Source of the DNA: Chitinophagaceae bacterium
GTDB taxonomy: Bacteria; Bacteroidota; Bacteroidia; Chitinophagales; Chitinophagaceae
Direction of reading: 5' to 3'
DNA: 8,929 bases
Assembly (NCBI GenBank): GCA_023251335.1
Contig: JAHEZA010000066.1
Coordinates: 1-8,929, forward strand
The notes under the pieces are model-generated. The model worked only from the letters and a program-made list of their open reading frames with translations. It searched no databases and was not told the DNA's origin. Of this stretch, positions 1 through 6,672 are shown piece after piece. Each line of letters starts with the position of its first letter. The stretch's first letter is position 1. The position numbers and the translations under genes are program-made.

Positions 1-53
1 GGTTGAAGAATTATAGCAAAATACGCCCGGGGAAGGAATCATCACCTGTGTAG
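1..53 (+). CDS. 3' end of an acyltransferase gene (partial, duplicate of the 1574-2755 gene)
   Basis: From base 3 the reading frame gives the 16 C-terminal residues LKNYSKIRPGKESSPV followed by TAG at 51-53. These are the same last residues, codon for codon, as those of the complete acyltransferase ending at 2755. The gene body lies left of the window, so only the tail is visible. It may be the end of a full tandem paralogue, a leftover fragment, or the artificial start of a contig broken in a repeat. It belongs to the direct repeat described separately. That this frame once encoded an acyltransferase C-terminus follows from identity to the second copy; whether an intact gene precedes it cannot be seen. 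Confidence 0.6.
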   Translation, partial: LKNYSKIRPGKESSPV

Positions 54-182
54 AGAGTGATAACATAAATACGCCGGGAAATACATTAAGGTGAGGGTTA
101 TTAAATTATAGCACCTAAGGATTTCCGGGGCTTTCAGCCCTGATTGCCATTTGAACTCCAACAGGCGAACCAACCTACCAGC
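1..182. repeat. Direct repeat, copy 1 (acyltransferase tail plus downstream DNA)
   Basis: Bases 1-182 match 2703-2884 at 181 of 182 positions. The only difference is A121 versus G2823, so the first 120 bases are identical. The repeat covers the last acyltransferase codons and about 130 bp of downstream non-coding DNA. Its right edge is sharp: after CAGC (179-182) the copies diverge. The left edge lies outside the window. It contains a small hairpin at 126-142 (CGGGGCT, loop TTC, AGCCCTG) and a second imperfect one with arms TTAAGGTG (86-93) and CACCTAA (112-118). Confidence 0.95.
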
Positions 183-410
183 CCACCGTTGGTGCAAGCA
201 TGATGCGAAGGAAACGAACGAGGCTTGTGCCATGTGACAGAGAATTGAAATACCTAAAGGGTCAACCAAAGTTTTTAAAAAGTTGTATTAGAGGAAAAGA
301 TTGTAAGTACGGCTCTTCAAGGTGGATTATCGGGAACGAGTATTTTTAACGAGCTCTATGTATTTTATTTGATCAACAAGCTATCATTTAATATCAGCGG
401 CAACTTCAGC
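183..410. other. Gene-free spacer, absent from the second repeat copy
   Basis: This 228-bp stretch lies between two CAGC tetranucleotides (179-182 and 407-410). It is exactly what is missing from the second copy, where the repeat passes directly from CAGC (2881-2884) into the AGA..AACAAATA block. I see no convincing coding frame, RNA gene or transposon end in it. A minus-strand frame crossing into it (42-269) is not preserved in the second copy and is rejected. Small local symmetries exist, such as CACC-GTT-GGTG at 184-194, but nothing strong. With the flanking blocks it makes up the 467-bp gene-free region 54-520. Confidence 0.6.
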
Positions 411-465
411 AGACGAACAAATAACAGCGTTTTGTATTTACCTTCGGTTTTGGTTCTTTAACCGA
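411..465. repeat. Diverged non-coding repeat block, copy 1
   Basis: Bases 411-465 align without gaps to 2885-2939 at 43 of 55 positions by my hand count. The shared cores are AACAAATA, TTTTGTATTTA and CTTCGG. The block lies upstream of the LytTR gene, and its relative lies upstream of the copper ATPase gene. The 11-mer TTTTGTATTTA (430-440) occurs again at 501-511, just before the LytTR start. The lower identity compared with the neighbouring 182-bp repeat shows that the two blocks have different histories. It looks like a dispersed intergenic element, but its function is not visible. Confidence 0.6.
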
Positions 466-475
466 TAGCTATCGG
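462..475. repeat. Perfect 14-bp palindrome CCGATAGCTATCGG
   Basis: The sequence equals its own reverse complement. It lies 45 bp upstream of the LytTR ATG. The related block upstream of the copper ATPase lacks it (it has AATCGGC there), so it may be an insertion into the repeat block. It could be a protein-binding operator or one copy of a highly iterated genomic palindrome; a single window cannot tell these apart. Confidence 0.6.
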
Positions 476-520
476 ATTGGCTTTGGTGTCTATTTTACAA
501 TTTTGTATTTACTTAGAAAT

Positions 521-1369
521 ATGCAAACAAAAAGTCAGTGGCCATGGGATATTAAATTGTTTTTAATTTTAATCCCCTTAATAAATCTTATTAATTATTA
601 CCTCACTTATACGAACATAACATTAAGTTGGCATACGGTAATCGCCTTTTGTATAGACACCCTCGAAGGCTTTGCCGCATGGCTGATGGTGAGGTATATT
701 ATTTTTTACTTAGATAAAAAAATGCCTTTTGAACAAAGCCCGGTTAAGCGGATTCTTGTACAAATTATTGCTACGCTTGGGGCAGGGCTCGCAATTATTA
801 TTATTCTTACAGAGTTAGTCAATAAGATTGCCACCAACAAACCCGTACCATGGGAATTTTACACTACAGATATATTTATCATAGCCATTTGGTTTTTTGT
901 TGTTAATGGTATTTATATGGGTGTGTACCTGTATGCTGAGTGGCAACAAAGTAAATCAACAAAAAAGCACGAAGAAAAAATAATGAACGAGCGCAGAAAA
1001 TTACTGCTGAATGGTTTTATGGTGAAAACGGGTAAGACGGAACTGTTGGTTGCCTATGAAGACATTGCAGGTTTTTTTACTGAGGGCGAATATGTGATTT
1101 GCAATACGTTATCAGAAAAAAAATATTTGTTAGACCATTCTATTGATAAAATTGAAAAAGAACTTCCTTCCATTTTATTTTTCAGACTGAACCGTCAGTA
1201 TTTAGTTCACCGGCAAATGGTCACGGGCTTTCAACGTGTCGAAAACGGGAAATTAAATGTATTGATAAAATCTTCTAAAAATATTTCTTCTCCTATTTCA
1301 GTAAGCCGAACCAAGGCGCCCGCCTTTAAAACCTGGTTCCAACCCGAAGCGGAAGAGTTTTCAGCCTGA
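521..1369 (+). CDS. Membrane-anchored LytTR-family transcriptional regulator
   Basis: This 282-residue protein starts at ATG 521. A longer frame exists only through a TTG at 503, so I prefer the ATG. The N-terminal half has four hydrophobic segments at about 11-29, 37-64, 76-99 and 116-138. A charged linker (about 140-163, with KKHEEKIMNERRK) leads to a C-terminal LytTR DNA-binding domain at about 164-275. That domain shows the family features AYEDIAGFFTEGEYV and FFRLNRQYLVHR. There is no receiver domain with a phospho-acceptor Asp, so it is not a classical response regulator; the membrane part presumably senses the signal and holds the DNA-binding domain at the inner membrane. It is followed after 204 bp by an acyltransferase, a plausible target. 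The 14-bp palindrome and repeat block directly upstream could be its own operator, which is inference. Family assignment is firm; signal and regulon are unknown. Confidence 0.88.
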   Translation: MQTKSQWPWDIKLFLILIPLINLINYYLTYTNITLSWHTVIAFCIDTLEGFAAWLMVRYIIFYLDKKMPFEQSPVKRILVQIIATLGAGLAIIIILTELVNKIATNKPVPWEFYTTDIFIIAIWFFVVNGIYMGVYLYAEWQQSKSTKKHEEKIMNERRKLLLNGFMVKTGKTELLVAYEDIAGFFTEGEYVICNTLSEKKYLLDHSIDKIEKELPSILFFRLNRQYLVHRQMVTGFQRVENGKLNVLIKSSKNISSPISVSRTKAPAFKTWFQPEAEEFSA

Positions 1370-1573
1370 AAAAATTACCCTTGAGAGAATAGGCACTTTG
1401 CATTTATTTTTTATGCTACATTTCATGGAGAAAACTACTACACTTCAGGGTGGAACACCTGTCAATATTTGGTTTCAGCCTCTCCCTCTTCATAGTTTTG
1501 CATTTTAAATTATCAGTATGTAAAGCAGTTTGGTTTAGCCATTTCCTGACTTTAGTAAAACAATCAATTCAAA

Positions 1574-2755
1574 ATGCAACAAAAAGAACGAATTTATTAT
1601 TTGGATTGGCTACGCGTTTTTGCTTTTGGTATATTAATGCTGTTTCACTCCTGGCAACCATTTACCAGTTTTCATTGGCTATTAAATAGTGATCACAAAT
1701 CTATAGTGGCGGATATATTTACTGTTTTCTTTCATACCTGGCGGTTGCACTTGATTTTTTTCGTTTCCGGAGCCGGCACCTGGCTTGCATTAAAATCAAG
1801 AGGAAAATATTTTTTTCACGACCGCTTCCTGAGGCTGATCGTTCCTTTTATTTTTGGAGCCATCGCCATTGTGCCATGTCAATACTACTACCAAATGCTG
1901 CAGGGAGGCACAGAAACGAGTTTTATAGATTTTATGATTCACTATCCGAAATTTCAACTCAGCAAGAATTTACAATTCAACATATTTTCATGGATCATTG
2001 AAATTGGTATTCACCTTTGGTATTTACCATACCTATTTATCATGACCCTGGTAACTTTTCCATTAATAAAACGAATTAATATCAAAGGGCTACCCGGAGT
2101 CTTTATGCAAAAGCTAACTAGACGGCCAAGTTTGCTTTTGCTATTTGCCTTACCGATCATCATCGTGATAATTGTGCTACAACCCATTTTTCCGGATTAT
2201 ACGGGTGTAGCGGACTTTTTCACGTATTCCTTCTCTTTTTTATATGGGTTTATTTTTATTAAAGAAAATGAGCAGTTATTACCAATCATAAAAAAGAACA
2301 ATAACACATTATTGGCCTTAGGAATTTTAAGTTCCTTGTTAATAATAGCTTCCATGCTGATCGAACCACTTAGGAACGCAGCTTTTAATCCTGAATACAA
2401 CATATATCATGTAATAGTTTCTATTCCTATTGGCTTGTCCGCTTTTAGTTGGACTCTTTATTTTGTATCGCTTTTTTCACGCAAATTGAATTTTAATGCT
2501 AAAGCATTACCGGAATTAAACAGGAGTATATTGCCCGTATATATTGTTCATCAAAGTATTATTGTGGTGGCTGGTTTTTACATTATAAAATATATTGATC
2601 ATGGCTTGTTAGAATTTTTGTTGATTGTCCTGGCGACAGTCATAGGCTCAATTCTTGCCTACTATTTCATTAACATGTTCAAAGTAACCCGGTTCTTATT
2701 TGGGTTGAAGAATTATAGCAAAATACGCCCGGGGAAGGAATCATCACCTGTGTAG
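1574..2755 (+). CDS. Acyltransferase-3 family integral membrane protein (OafA/MdoC-like)
   Basis: This 393-residue polytopic membrane protein begins with the characteristic ERIYYLDWLRVFAFGILMLF block and His25 (FHSW), the usual candidate catalytic His of acyltransferase-3 proteins. It continues with FFVSGAGTWLALKSRG and RFLRLIVPFIFG (about 62-95), WYLPYLF (149-155) and PVYIVHQSI (321-329). About ten hydrophobic segments are visible, and the length is normal for the family. Members transfer acyl groups, often acetyl or succinyl, to sugars of periplasmic glucans, O-antigens or other envelope molecules; the substrate here cannot be told. The MdoC-like flavour (DWLR, FHSW, FFVSG) is a resemblance, not proof. 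An in-frame stop lies shortly upstream, so ATG 1574 is the natural start. The gene may be controlled by the LytTR protein 204 bp upstream. Its last 17 codons and downstream DNA recur at the window start, which suggests a paralogue to the left. Confidence 0.87.
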   Translation: MQQKERIYYLDWLRVFAFGILMLFHSWQPFTSFHWLLNSDHKSIVADIFTVFFHTWRLHLIFFVSGAGTWLALKSRGKYFFHDRFLRLIVPFIFGAIAIVPCQYYYQMLQGGTETSFIDFMIHYPKFQLSKNLQFNIFSWIIEIGIHLWYLPYLFIMTLVTFPLIKRINIKGLPGVFMQKLTRRPSLLLLFALPIIIVIIVLQPIFPDYTGVADFFTYSFSFLYGFIFIKENEQLLPIIKKNNNTLLALGILSSLLIIASMLIEPLRNAAFNPEYNIYHVIVSIPIGLSAFSWTLYFVSLFSRKLNFNAKALPELNRSILPVYIVHQSIIVVAGFYIIKYIDHGLLEFLLIVLATVIGSILAYYFINMFKVTRFLFGLKNYSKIRPGKESSPV

Positions 2756-2884
2756 AGAGTGATAACATAAATACGCCGGGAAATACATTAAGGTGAGGGT
2801 TATTAAATTATAGCACCTAAGGGTTTCCGGGGCTTTCAGCCCTGATTGCCATTTGAACTCCAACAGGCGAACCAACCTACCAGC
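2703..2884. repeat. Direct repeat, copy 2
   Basis: This is the partner of 1-182, with one mismatch (G2823). It covers the last 17 codons and stop of the complete acyltransferase plus 129 bp downstream. After CAGC at 2881-2884 it joins directly to the diverged block 2885-2939, whereas copy 1 has 228 bp in between. Confidence 0.95.
2828..2844 (+). other. Short GC-rich hairpin after the acyltransferase gene (possible weak terminator)
   Basis: CGGGGCT-TTC-AGCCCTG forms a 7-bp stem with one G-T pair and a 3-nt loop, 72 nt past the acyltransferase stop. The same hairpin is at 126-142 in copy 1. No T-run follows on either strand, so it is not a standard intrinsic terminator. It could instead be an mRNA 3'-end structure. 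Confidence 0.35.
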
Positions 2885-2939
2885 AGATCAACAAATATCG
2901 GCCTTTTGTATTTATCTTCGGCTTTAGTTTTTCAATCGG
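2885..2939. repeat. Diverged non-coding repeat block, copy 2
   Basis: This is the partner of 411-465 (43 of 55 identical by hand), containing AACAAATA, TTTTGTATTTA (2904-2914) and CTTCGG. It lies in the 289-bp gap between the acyltransferase and the copper ATPase and lacks the 14-bp palindrome present beside copy 1. Confidence 0.6.
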
Positions 2940-2947
2940 CTAAGGTT

Positions 2948-2973
2948 TGGGCAGAAAATTCATTGAATGCCCA
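2948..2973 (+). promoter_or_regulatory. Inverted repeat in the copper ATPase leader
   Basis: TGGGCA (2948-2953) and TGCCCA (2968-2973) are complementary arms. The interval can also pair internally (ATTC 2958-2961 with GAAT 2965-2968), giving a bulged hairpin. It lies about 70 bp upstream of the ATPase ATG. It could be an operator or an mRNA leader structure; nothing ties it to a known copper regulator. Confidence 0.3.
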
Positions 2974-2990
2974 GCCATCAATGCGTGGCC

Positions 2991-3012
2991 GTTTTAGCGG
3001 TCATGCTAAAAC
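2991..3012 (+). promoter_or_regulatory. 8-bp-arm inverted repeat just upstream of the copper ATPase
   Basis: GTTTTAGC (2991-2998) and GCTAAAAC (3005-3012) are perfect arms around a 6-nt spacer GGTCAT, ending 32 bp before the ATPase start codon. The size and position fit the operator of a dimeric repressor or a leader hairpin close to the start codon. A copper-responsive role is inference from the downstream gene only. Confidence 0.4.
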
Positions 3013-3044
3013 AACATCACAAACAGTAAACATGGACAAACGAA

Positions 3045-5066
3045 ATGGAAAATCATGCTTCACATAAAGGACATGAGCATCACGAAAATGGTGAACATCC
3101 CAGTCATAATGAGAGCGGACACGACAAACATGCAGGGCACAATGTTACTGATTTTTGGAAACGGTTTATAATCTGCTCGATAATCTCTATTCCTGTGCTT
3201 GCTCTATCGCCTATGATACAGCAATGGTTAGGATTTGATATTGCATTTGCGGGAGACAAATATGTCTTAGCTATTCTTTCAACTTTCATTTTTGTTTATG
3301 GCGGGTATCCTTTTCTCAAAGGGCTTTATGACGAAGTAAAAGACAAAGCCATCGGCATGATGACGCTTATTGGTGTCGCTATTACAGTAGCATGGTCATA
3401 CAGTGTCGCAATTACTTTCGGTTTGCAGGGAATGGACTTTTACTGGGAAATGGTAACCCTGATAGACATCATGCTCATCGGACATTTCTTTGAAATGAAG
3501 TCTGTCATGGGAGCTTCACGTTCGTTGGAATTATTAGTAAAGATGATGCCTTCAACTGCGCACCATTTGGTAAACGGACAAATACACGACATGCCAGTAA
3601 GCCATTTAAAAATAGGCGACTTTGTATTAATAAAGCCTGGCGAAAAAATTCCGGTTGATGGGTTGGTAACAGAAGGGGTAAGTTATGTAGATGAAAGTAT
3701 GCTTACAGGTGAAAGCAAACCGGTAAAAAAAGAAAAAGATAGCACAGTTATTGGCGGGGCCGTAAACAGCAATGGCTCACTCACAATAAAGGTAGAAAGC
3801 ACGGGCAAAGACAGCTATCTTAATAAAGTAGTAAAACTGGTTGAAGATGCTCAAAAAATAAAATCTAAAACACAAAATTTTGCCGACCGTGCCGCAAAGA
3901 TTTTAACTTTTGTTGCCTTAGGCGGTGGCGTTATAACACTTGCTGTGTGGCTGCTGCTGGGTTTTCCATTTGTGTTTGCATTGGAAAGAATGGTAACAGT
4001 AATGGTCATTTCGTGCCCGCACGCGTTAGGATTAGCTGTGCCATTGGTTGTGGCAATTTCAACTTCCAATGCAGCACAAAAAGGTTTGCTCATCCGCAAC
4101 AGGACAGCTTTTGAAAATGCTAGATTAATTACAACAATCATTTTTGACAAGACAGGAACACTTACAAAGGGCTCACATGAATTAGAGGAAGTGAAAGTAT
4201 TAAACGCAAAATTTGATGATAAGGAATTGCTTCGCTTAGCATCAGGCATTGAGCAACATTCGGAACATTATATCGCAGCAGGATTATTAAGGAAAGTAAA
4301 GGAGTTAAAAATTGAAATTCCAAAATCAGAGAACTTTAATTACTTGCCAGGGCAAGGTTTGGAAGGACATGTGGAAAGACATGAAATAAAAGTAGTAGGA
4401 CCAAATTACCTGAAAGAACAAAACATCAACCTTACAGAAACTATCGCTGATTTTACAGGAACAGTAGTCTATATTTTGATAGATAAAGAAGTAGCAGGTT
4501 ATTTCACTTTCTCTGACCAGATAAGAGAAAGTTCTTTTGAAGCCATTCAAATTCTTAAAGGAGCGGGAATTAAAAATTTACTACTCACTGGTGACAATGA
4601 AAGGGTTGCAAAAAAAGTTAGCGATGAATTAAAAATGGACGGTTTTTTAGCCAACGTATTGCCACATGATAAATTGGAAAAAGTAAAAGAGTTACAAGCG
4701 AAAGGTGAGTTTATCGCAATGACAGGTGATGGCGTAAATGATGCTCCTGCATTGGCACAGGCAGATGTTGGTATTGCAGTTGGTTCAGGCACTGATGTAG
4801 CAGCAGAAACAGCAGACATTATTTTGGTAAACTCCGACCCAAAAGACATTGCCAACCTGATTTTGTTTGGTAAAGCTACGTACAACAAAATGATACAAAA
4901 TCTTTGGTGGGCGGCAGGATATAATATTCTTGCAATTCCGTTGGCAGCAGGTGTGTTGTATAAATGGGACATCATGCTAAGTCCTGCAATCGGTGCAGTA
5001 TTAATGAGTTTGAGCACTATTGTGGTAGCGATAAATGCTCAACTTTTAAAAAGACGTTTGACTTGA
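3045..5066 (+). CDS. copB: CopB-type P1B copper-exporting ATPase (CPH class)
   Basis: This 673-residue inner-membrane ATPase exports copper (or silver) at the cost of ATP. It has no CxxC heavy-metal domain; instead, 10 of the first 32 residues are His (MENHASHKGHEHH...), as in CopB proteins. Eight membrane segments are visible at roughly 40-60, 72-95, 103-124, 132-150, 285-305, 312-340, 614-638 and 641-665. Core motifs are the actuator TGES (221-224), the metal-site CPH (324-326) in segment 6, phosphorylated D368 in DKTGTLT, TGDN (about 515-518), GDGVNDAP (561-568), and in the last two helices GYN and MSLST (654-658). CPH with MSLST is the signature of the P1B-3 group, reported to handle Cu(II)/Cu(I)/Ag. 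The nucleotide-domain motif, normally SEHP, reads SEHY (406-409). An in-frame stop at 3027-3029 fixes ATG 3045 as the start. The gene stands alone, with inverted repeats upstream and a terminator downstream. Confidence 0.94.
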   Translation: MENHASHKGHEHHENGEHPSHNESGHDKHAGHNVTDFWKRFIICSIISIPVLALSPMIQQWLGFDIAFAGDKYVLAILSTFIFVYGGYPFLKGLYDEVKDKAIGMMTLIGVAITVAWSYSVAITFGLQGMDFYWEMVTLIDIMLIGHFFEMKSVMGASRSLELLVKMMPSTAHHLVNGQIHDMPVSHLKIGDFVLIKPGEKIPVDGLVTEGVSYVDESMLTGESKPVKKEKDSTVIGGAVNSNGSLTIKVESTGKDSYLNKVVKLVEDAQKIKSKTQNFADRAAKILTFVALGGGVITLAVWLLLGFPFVFALERMVTVMVISCPHALGLAVPLVVAISTSNAAQKGLLIRNRTAFENARLITTIIFDKTGTLTKGSHELEEVKVLNAKFDDKELLRLASGIEQHSEHYIAAGLLRKVKELKIEIPKSENFNYLPGQGLEGHVERHEIKVVGPNYLKEQNINLTETIADFTGTVVYILIDKEVAGYFTFSDQIRESSFEAIQILKGAGIKNLLLTGDNERVAKKVSDELKMDGFLANVLPHDKLEKVKELQAKGEFIAMTGDGVNDAPALAQADVGIAVGSGTDVAAETADIILVNSDPKDIANLILFGKATYNKMIQNLWWAAGYNILAIPLAAGVLYKWDIMLSPAIGAVLMSLSTIVVAINAQLLKRRLT

Positions 5067-5171
5067 TAGATTTAATCTACATAGACTACAAAGAGGAGAA
5101 GCACGAACCGCTAACATCGTAAGCTGCCATTTAATCACAACAAGAAATTCTGTTACAAAAAACACGCTGTC

Positions 5172-5210
5172 AAACCCGAAGCGAACCTTCGCGGTTTCTT
5201 TTAAATTTTT
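5172..5210 (+). terminator. Intrinsic terminator after the copper ATPase
   Basis: The arms AAACCCGAAG (5172-5181) and CTTCG-C-GGTTT (5187-5197) pair over 10 bp with one bulged C (5192) and a 5-nt loop CGAAC. CTTTTAAATTTTT follows at 5198-5210. It lies 105 bp past the ATPase stop and separates that gene from the peroxidase cluster, which therefore needs its own promoter between about 5210 and 5315. Confidence 0.65.
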
Positions 5211-5315
5211 CCTGATATAAAATTTATTAGGAATATATAAATCTGTTGTACATTTAGCAGGCTTTTCTGATTTTGTAAAAGGATTTATTTCGATCTCCAA
5301 AAAAAACTGAATGTT

Positions 5316-6662
5316 ATGATCCATCAGCATCCACTCATCACATTGGCTGAAGTAAGAGAAGATAAACTGCATATCTTGAAAACAAGATTAGAAGACATCA
5401 GGGTGAGTTTACTGAATGCGCAAATGTCGGAACAGCCTGTTGAATTTGGAAAGGTAAGCACCCTGCATTATGGAAGATGGGTGATACTTAGCAGGGATTC
5501 GTTTCGTGATGAACCCGCAATACCGGTTGGTATCAGGCTGGTGCTTACTACCAATTACGATGGTATTGGAAATGATCATGAGGACTACCACCTGGCTGAG
5601 TTGGTGACCCAACTCACTCAATATATTGATGACCTCTACGAATGTTGCGTGGGCTATCCGGAACCGGAAGAAAGAACTGAAGAGAGCAGGAAAAACTTCC
5701 TTAAAAAGGGTTTGATCAGAACTTCAGCTTTTTATAATGGCGCCCCTGGCCGCTCAGTCTCACAAATTCACCAGGAAGATTCATTGCATCAGCACATCTG
5801 GAAATTTCTCAAAAATAAAAAGTGGGACGAAGGTACCCCTGCCGTGGAAATTCACCGGGCGATAAAGCAGGAAATTGATTCGAGACCTGAGTTTGAATGG
5901 ACCAAAGAAAAGGCCGGCGTGCAGGGAATTAAATGGCTGTCTTTAATAGCTTACGGGGTCTTGTTTATTGTGATGCTGCCACTGATCATAGGCTGGCTTG
6001 TTTACCTTTTCATTTTTCATGAATTGTGGGATAAGAAAGTTACGCTTGCCCAAAGTGACTTGGACGATACCAAAATAAATGAACTGAAAAAAGTAGAAGA
6101 CATCTTTCCGCAGAATCAGTTTACGCAGGTTGCAGTGTTGAAACCAGGTTTTGCCCGCAGGCTCAACTTCAGGATATGGATGTTTCGTACCAGGGTATTG
6201 GCGGGCGACATTTTTGTAAAAGGAAAACTACTCAATATTCCAACTATTCATTTTGCCCGCTGGGTATTGATCGACAAGAACAAGCATGTTTTATTCTTTA
6301 GCAATTTTGATGGCAATTGGGAACAATACCTTGGCGATTTTATTGATCAGTCGGGTTGGGGGTTGACCGCTATCTTCTGTAATACTGTCAAATTCCCAAG
6401 AACCAATTTCATGGGTGTTTTGGGTATTATCCCGGGCATGCCGTTAACTTTTCCCGGGAGCAAATTTGTGTTAACAGGCGGCGCTTACGATGAAGAACAT
6501 TTTTTAGCCTGGAGCAGAAGCACACAAGTGCCTACACAGGTATGGTATTGTCCATACCGCCATCTCTCCATAAAAAATGTAAATAATAATACAATGATCC
6601 GAAATGAATTGCGGCAAGATTTAACTGAAGAGCAGGCAAAACTATTTTTAAAAAGATTTTAA
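5316..6662 (+). CDS. Duplicated-domain membrane protein upstream of a DyP peroxidase, function unknown
   Basis: I cannot name the family of this 448-residue protein. It consists of two related halves around one hydrophobic stretch (about 206-235, followed by HELWDKK). The N half has STLHYGRWVIL (48-58), LTTNYDG (77-83) and a Gly-Tyr-Pro (113-115). The C half has PTIHFARWVLI (309-319), FFSNFDGNWEQYLGDFID (327-344) and VKFPRT (358-363). The segments before RWV, and those after the FYNGAP (139-144) and WYCPYR (410-415) regions, also correspond in order, so the gene arose by internal duplication. The pattern of alternating strands and amphipathic helices would fit a ferredoxin-like alpha+beta fold, which is inference. 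No signal peptide is evident. The stop is 10 bp before the DyP start, so the two are surely co-transcribed and likely act together at the membrane. The start at ATG 5316 is chosen because it is the first ATG; the leader is A-rich (CCAAAAAAAACTG) without a Shine-Dalgarno. Confidence 0.85.
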   Translation: MIHQHPLITLAEVREDKLHILKTRLEDIRVSLLNAQMSEQPVEFGKVSTLHYGRWVILSRDSFRDEPAIPVGIRLVLTTNYDGIGNDHEDYHLAELVTQLTQYIDDLYECCVGYPEPEERTEESRKNFLKKGLIRTSAFYNGAPGRSVSQIHQEDSLHQHIWKFLKNKKWDEGTPAVEIHRAIKQEIDSRPEFEWTKEKAGVQGIKWLSLIAYGVLFIVMLPLIIGWLVYLFIFHELWDKKVTLAQSDLDDTKINELKKVEDIFPQNQFTQVAVLKPGFARRLNFRIWMFRTRVLAGDIFVKGKLLNIPTIHFARWVLIDKNKHVLFFSNFDGNWEQYLGDFIDQSGWGLTAIFCNTVKFPRTNFMGVLGIIPGMPLTFPGSKFVLTGGAYDEEHFLAWSRSTQVPTQVWYCPYRHLSIKNVNNNTMIRNELRQDLTEEQAKLFLKRF

Positions 6663-6672
6663 AAATTTCATC

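Noticed and set aside
42..269. Minus-strand 75-codon frame across repeat copy 1
   Set aside because: In the second copy the same frame meets a stop (TCA at 2888-2890 read in reverse) right after the shared part, so it is not conserved as a protein; it overlaps an acyltransferase end and non-coding repeat.
1356..1374. Hairpin TTTTCA-GCC-TGAAAA at the LytTR stop codon as terminator
   Set aside because: Weak AT-rich 6-bp stem without a following T-run.
1450..1689. Plus-strand frame before the acyltransferase
   Set aside because: It starts with GTG, overlaps the first 39 codons of the acyltransferase in another frame and has no recognisable domain.
2846..3067. Plus-strand 73-codon frame upstream of the copper ATPase
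   Set aside because: It runs through the non-coding repeats and both inverted repeats and overlaps the ATPase start out of frame, with no recognisable domain.
3032..3067. Short frame MDKRNGKSCFT overlapping the copper ATPase start, possible leader peptide
   Set aside because: Eleven codons, no ribosome site and no supporting repeat or attenuator structure; likely chance.
3851..4249. Minus-strand 132-codon frame inside the copper ATPase (and a similar one at 4547-5017)
   Set aside because: Antisense shadows of a strongly conserved + strand gene.
5101..5150. Integron attC-like look of CGAACCGCTAACATCG
   Set aside because: No matching complementary partner site at a suitable distance and no integrase or cassette array in the window.
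5223..5256. Possible Bacteroidota-type promoter (TTTA, then TACATTTA 22 bp later) before the 448-residue protein
   Set aside because: Both elements deviate from TTTG and TAnnTTTG, and such AT-rich matches are expected by chance here, although a promoter must lie in this interval.
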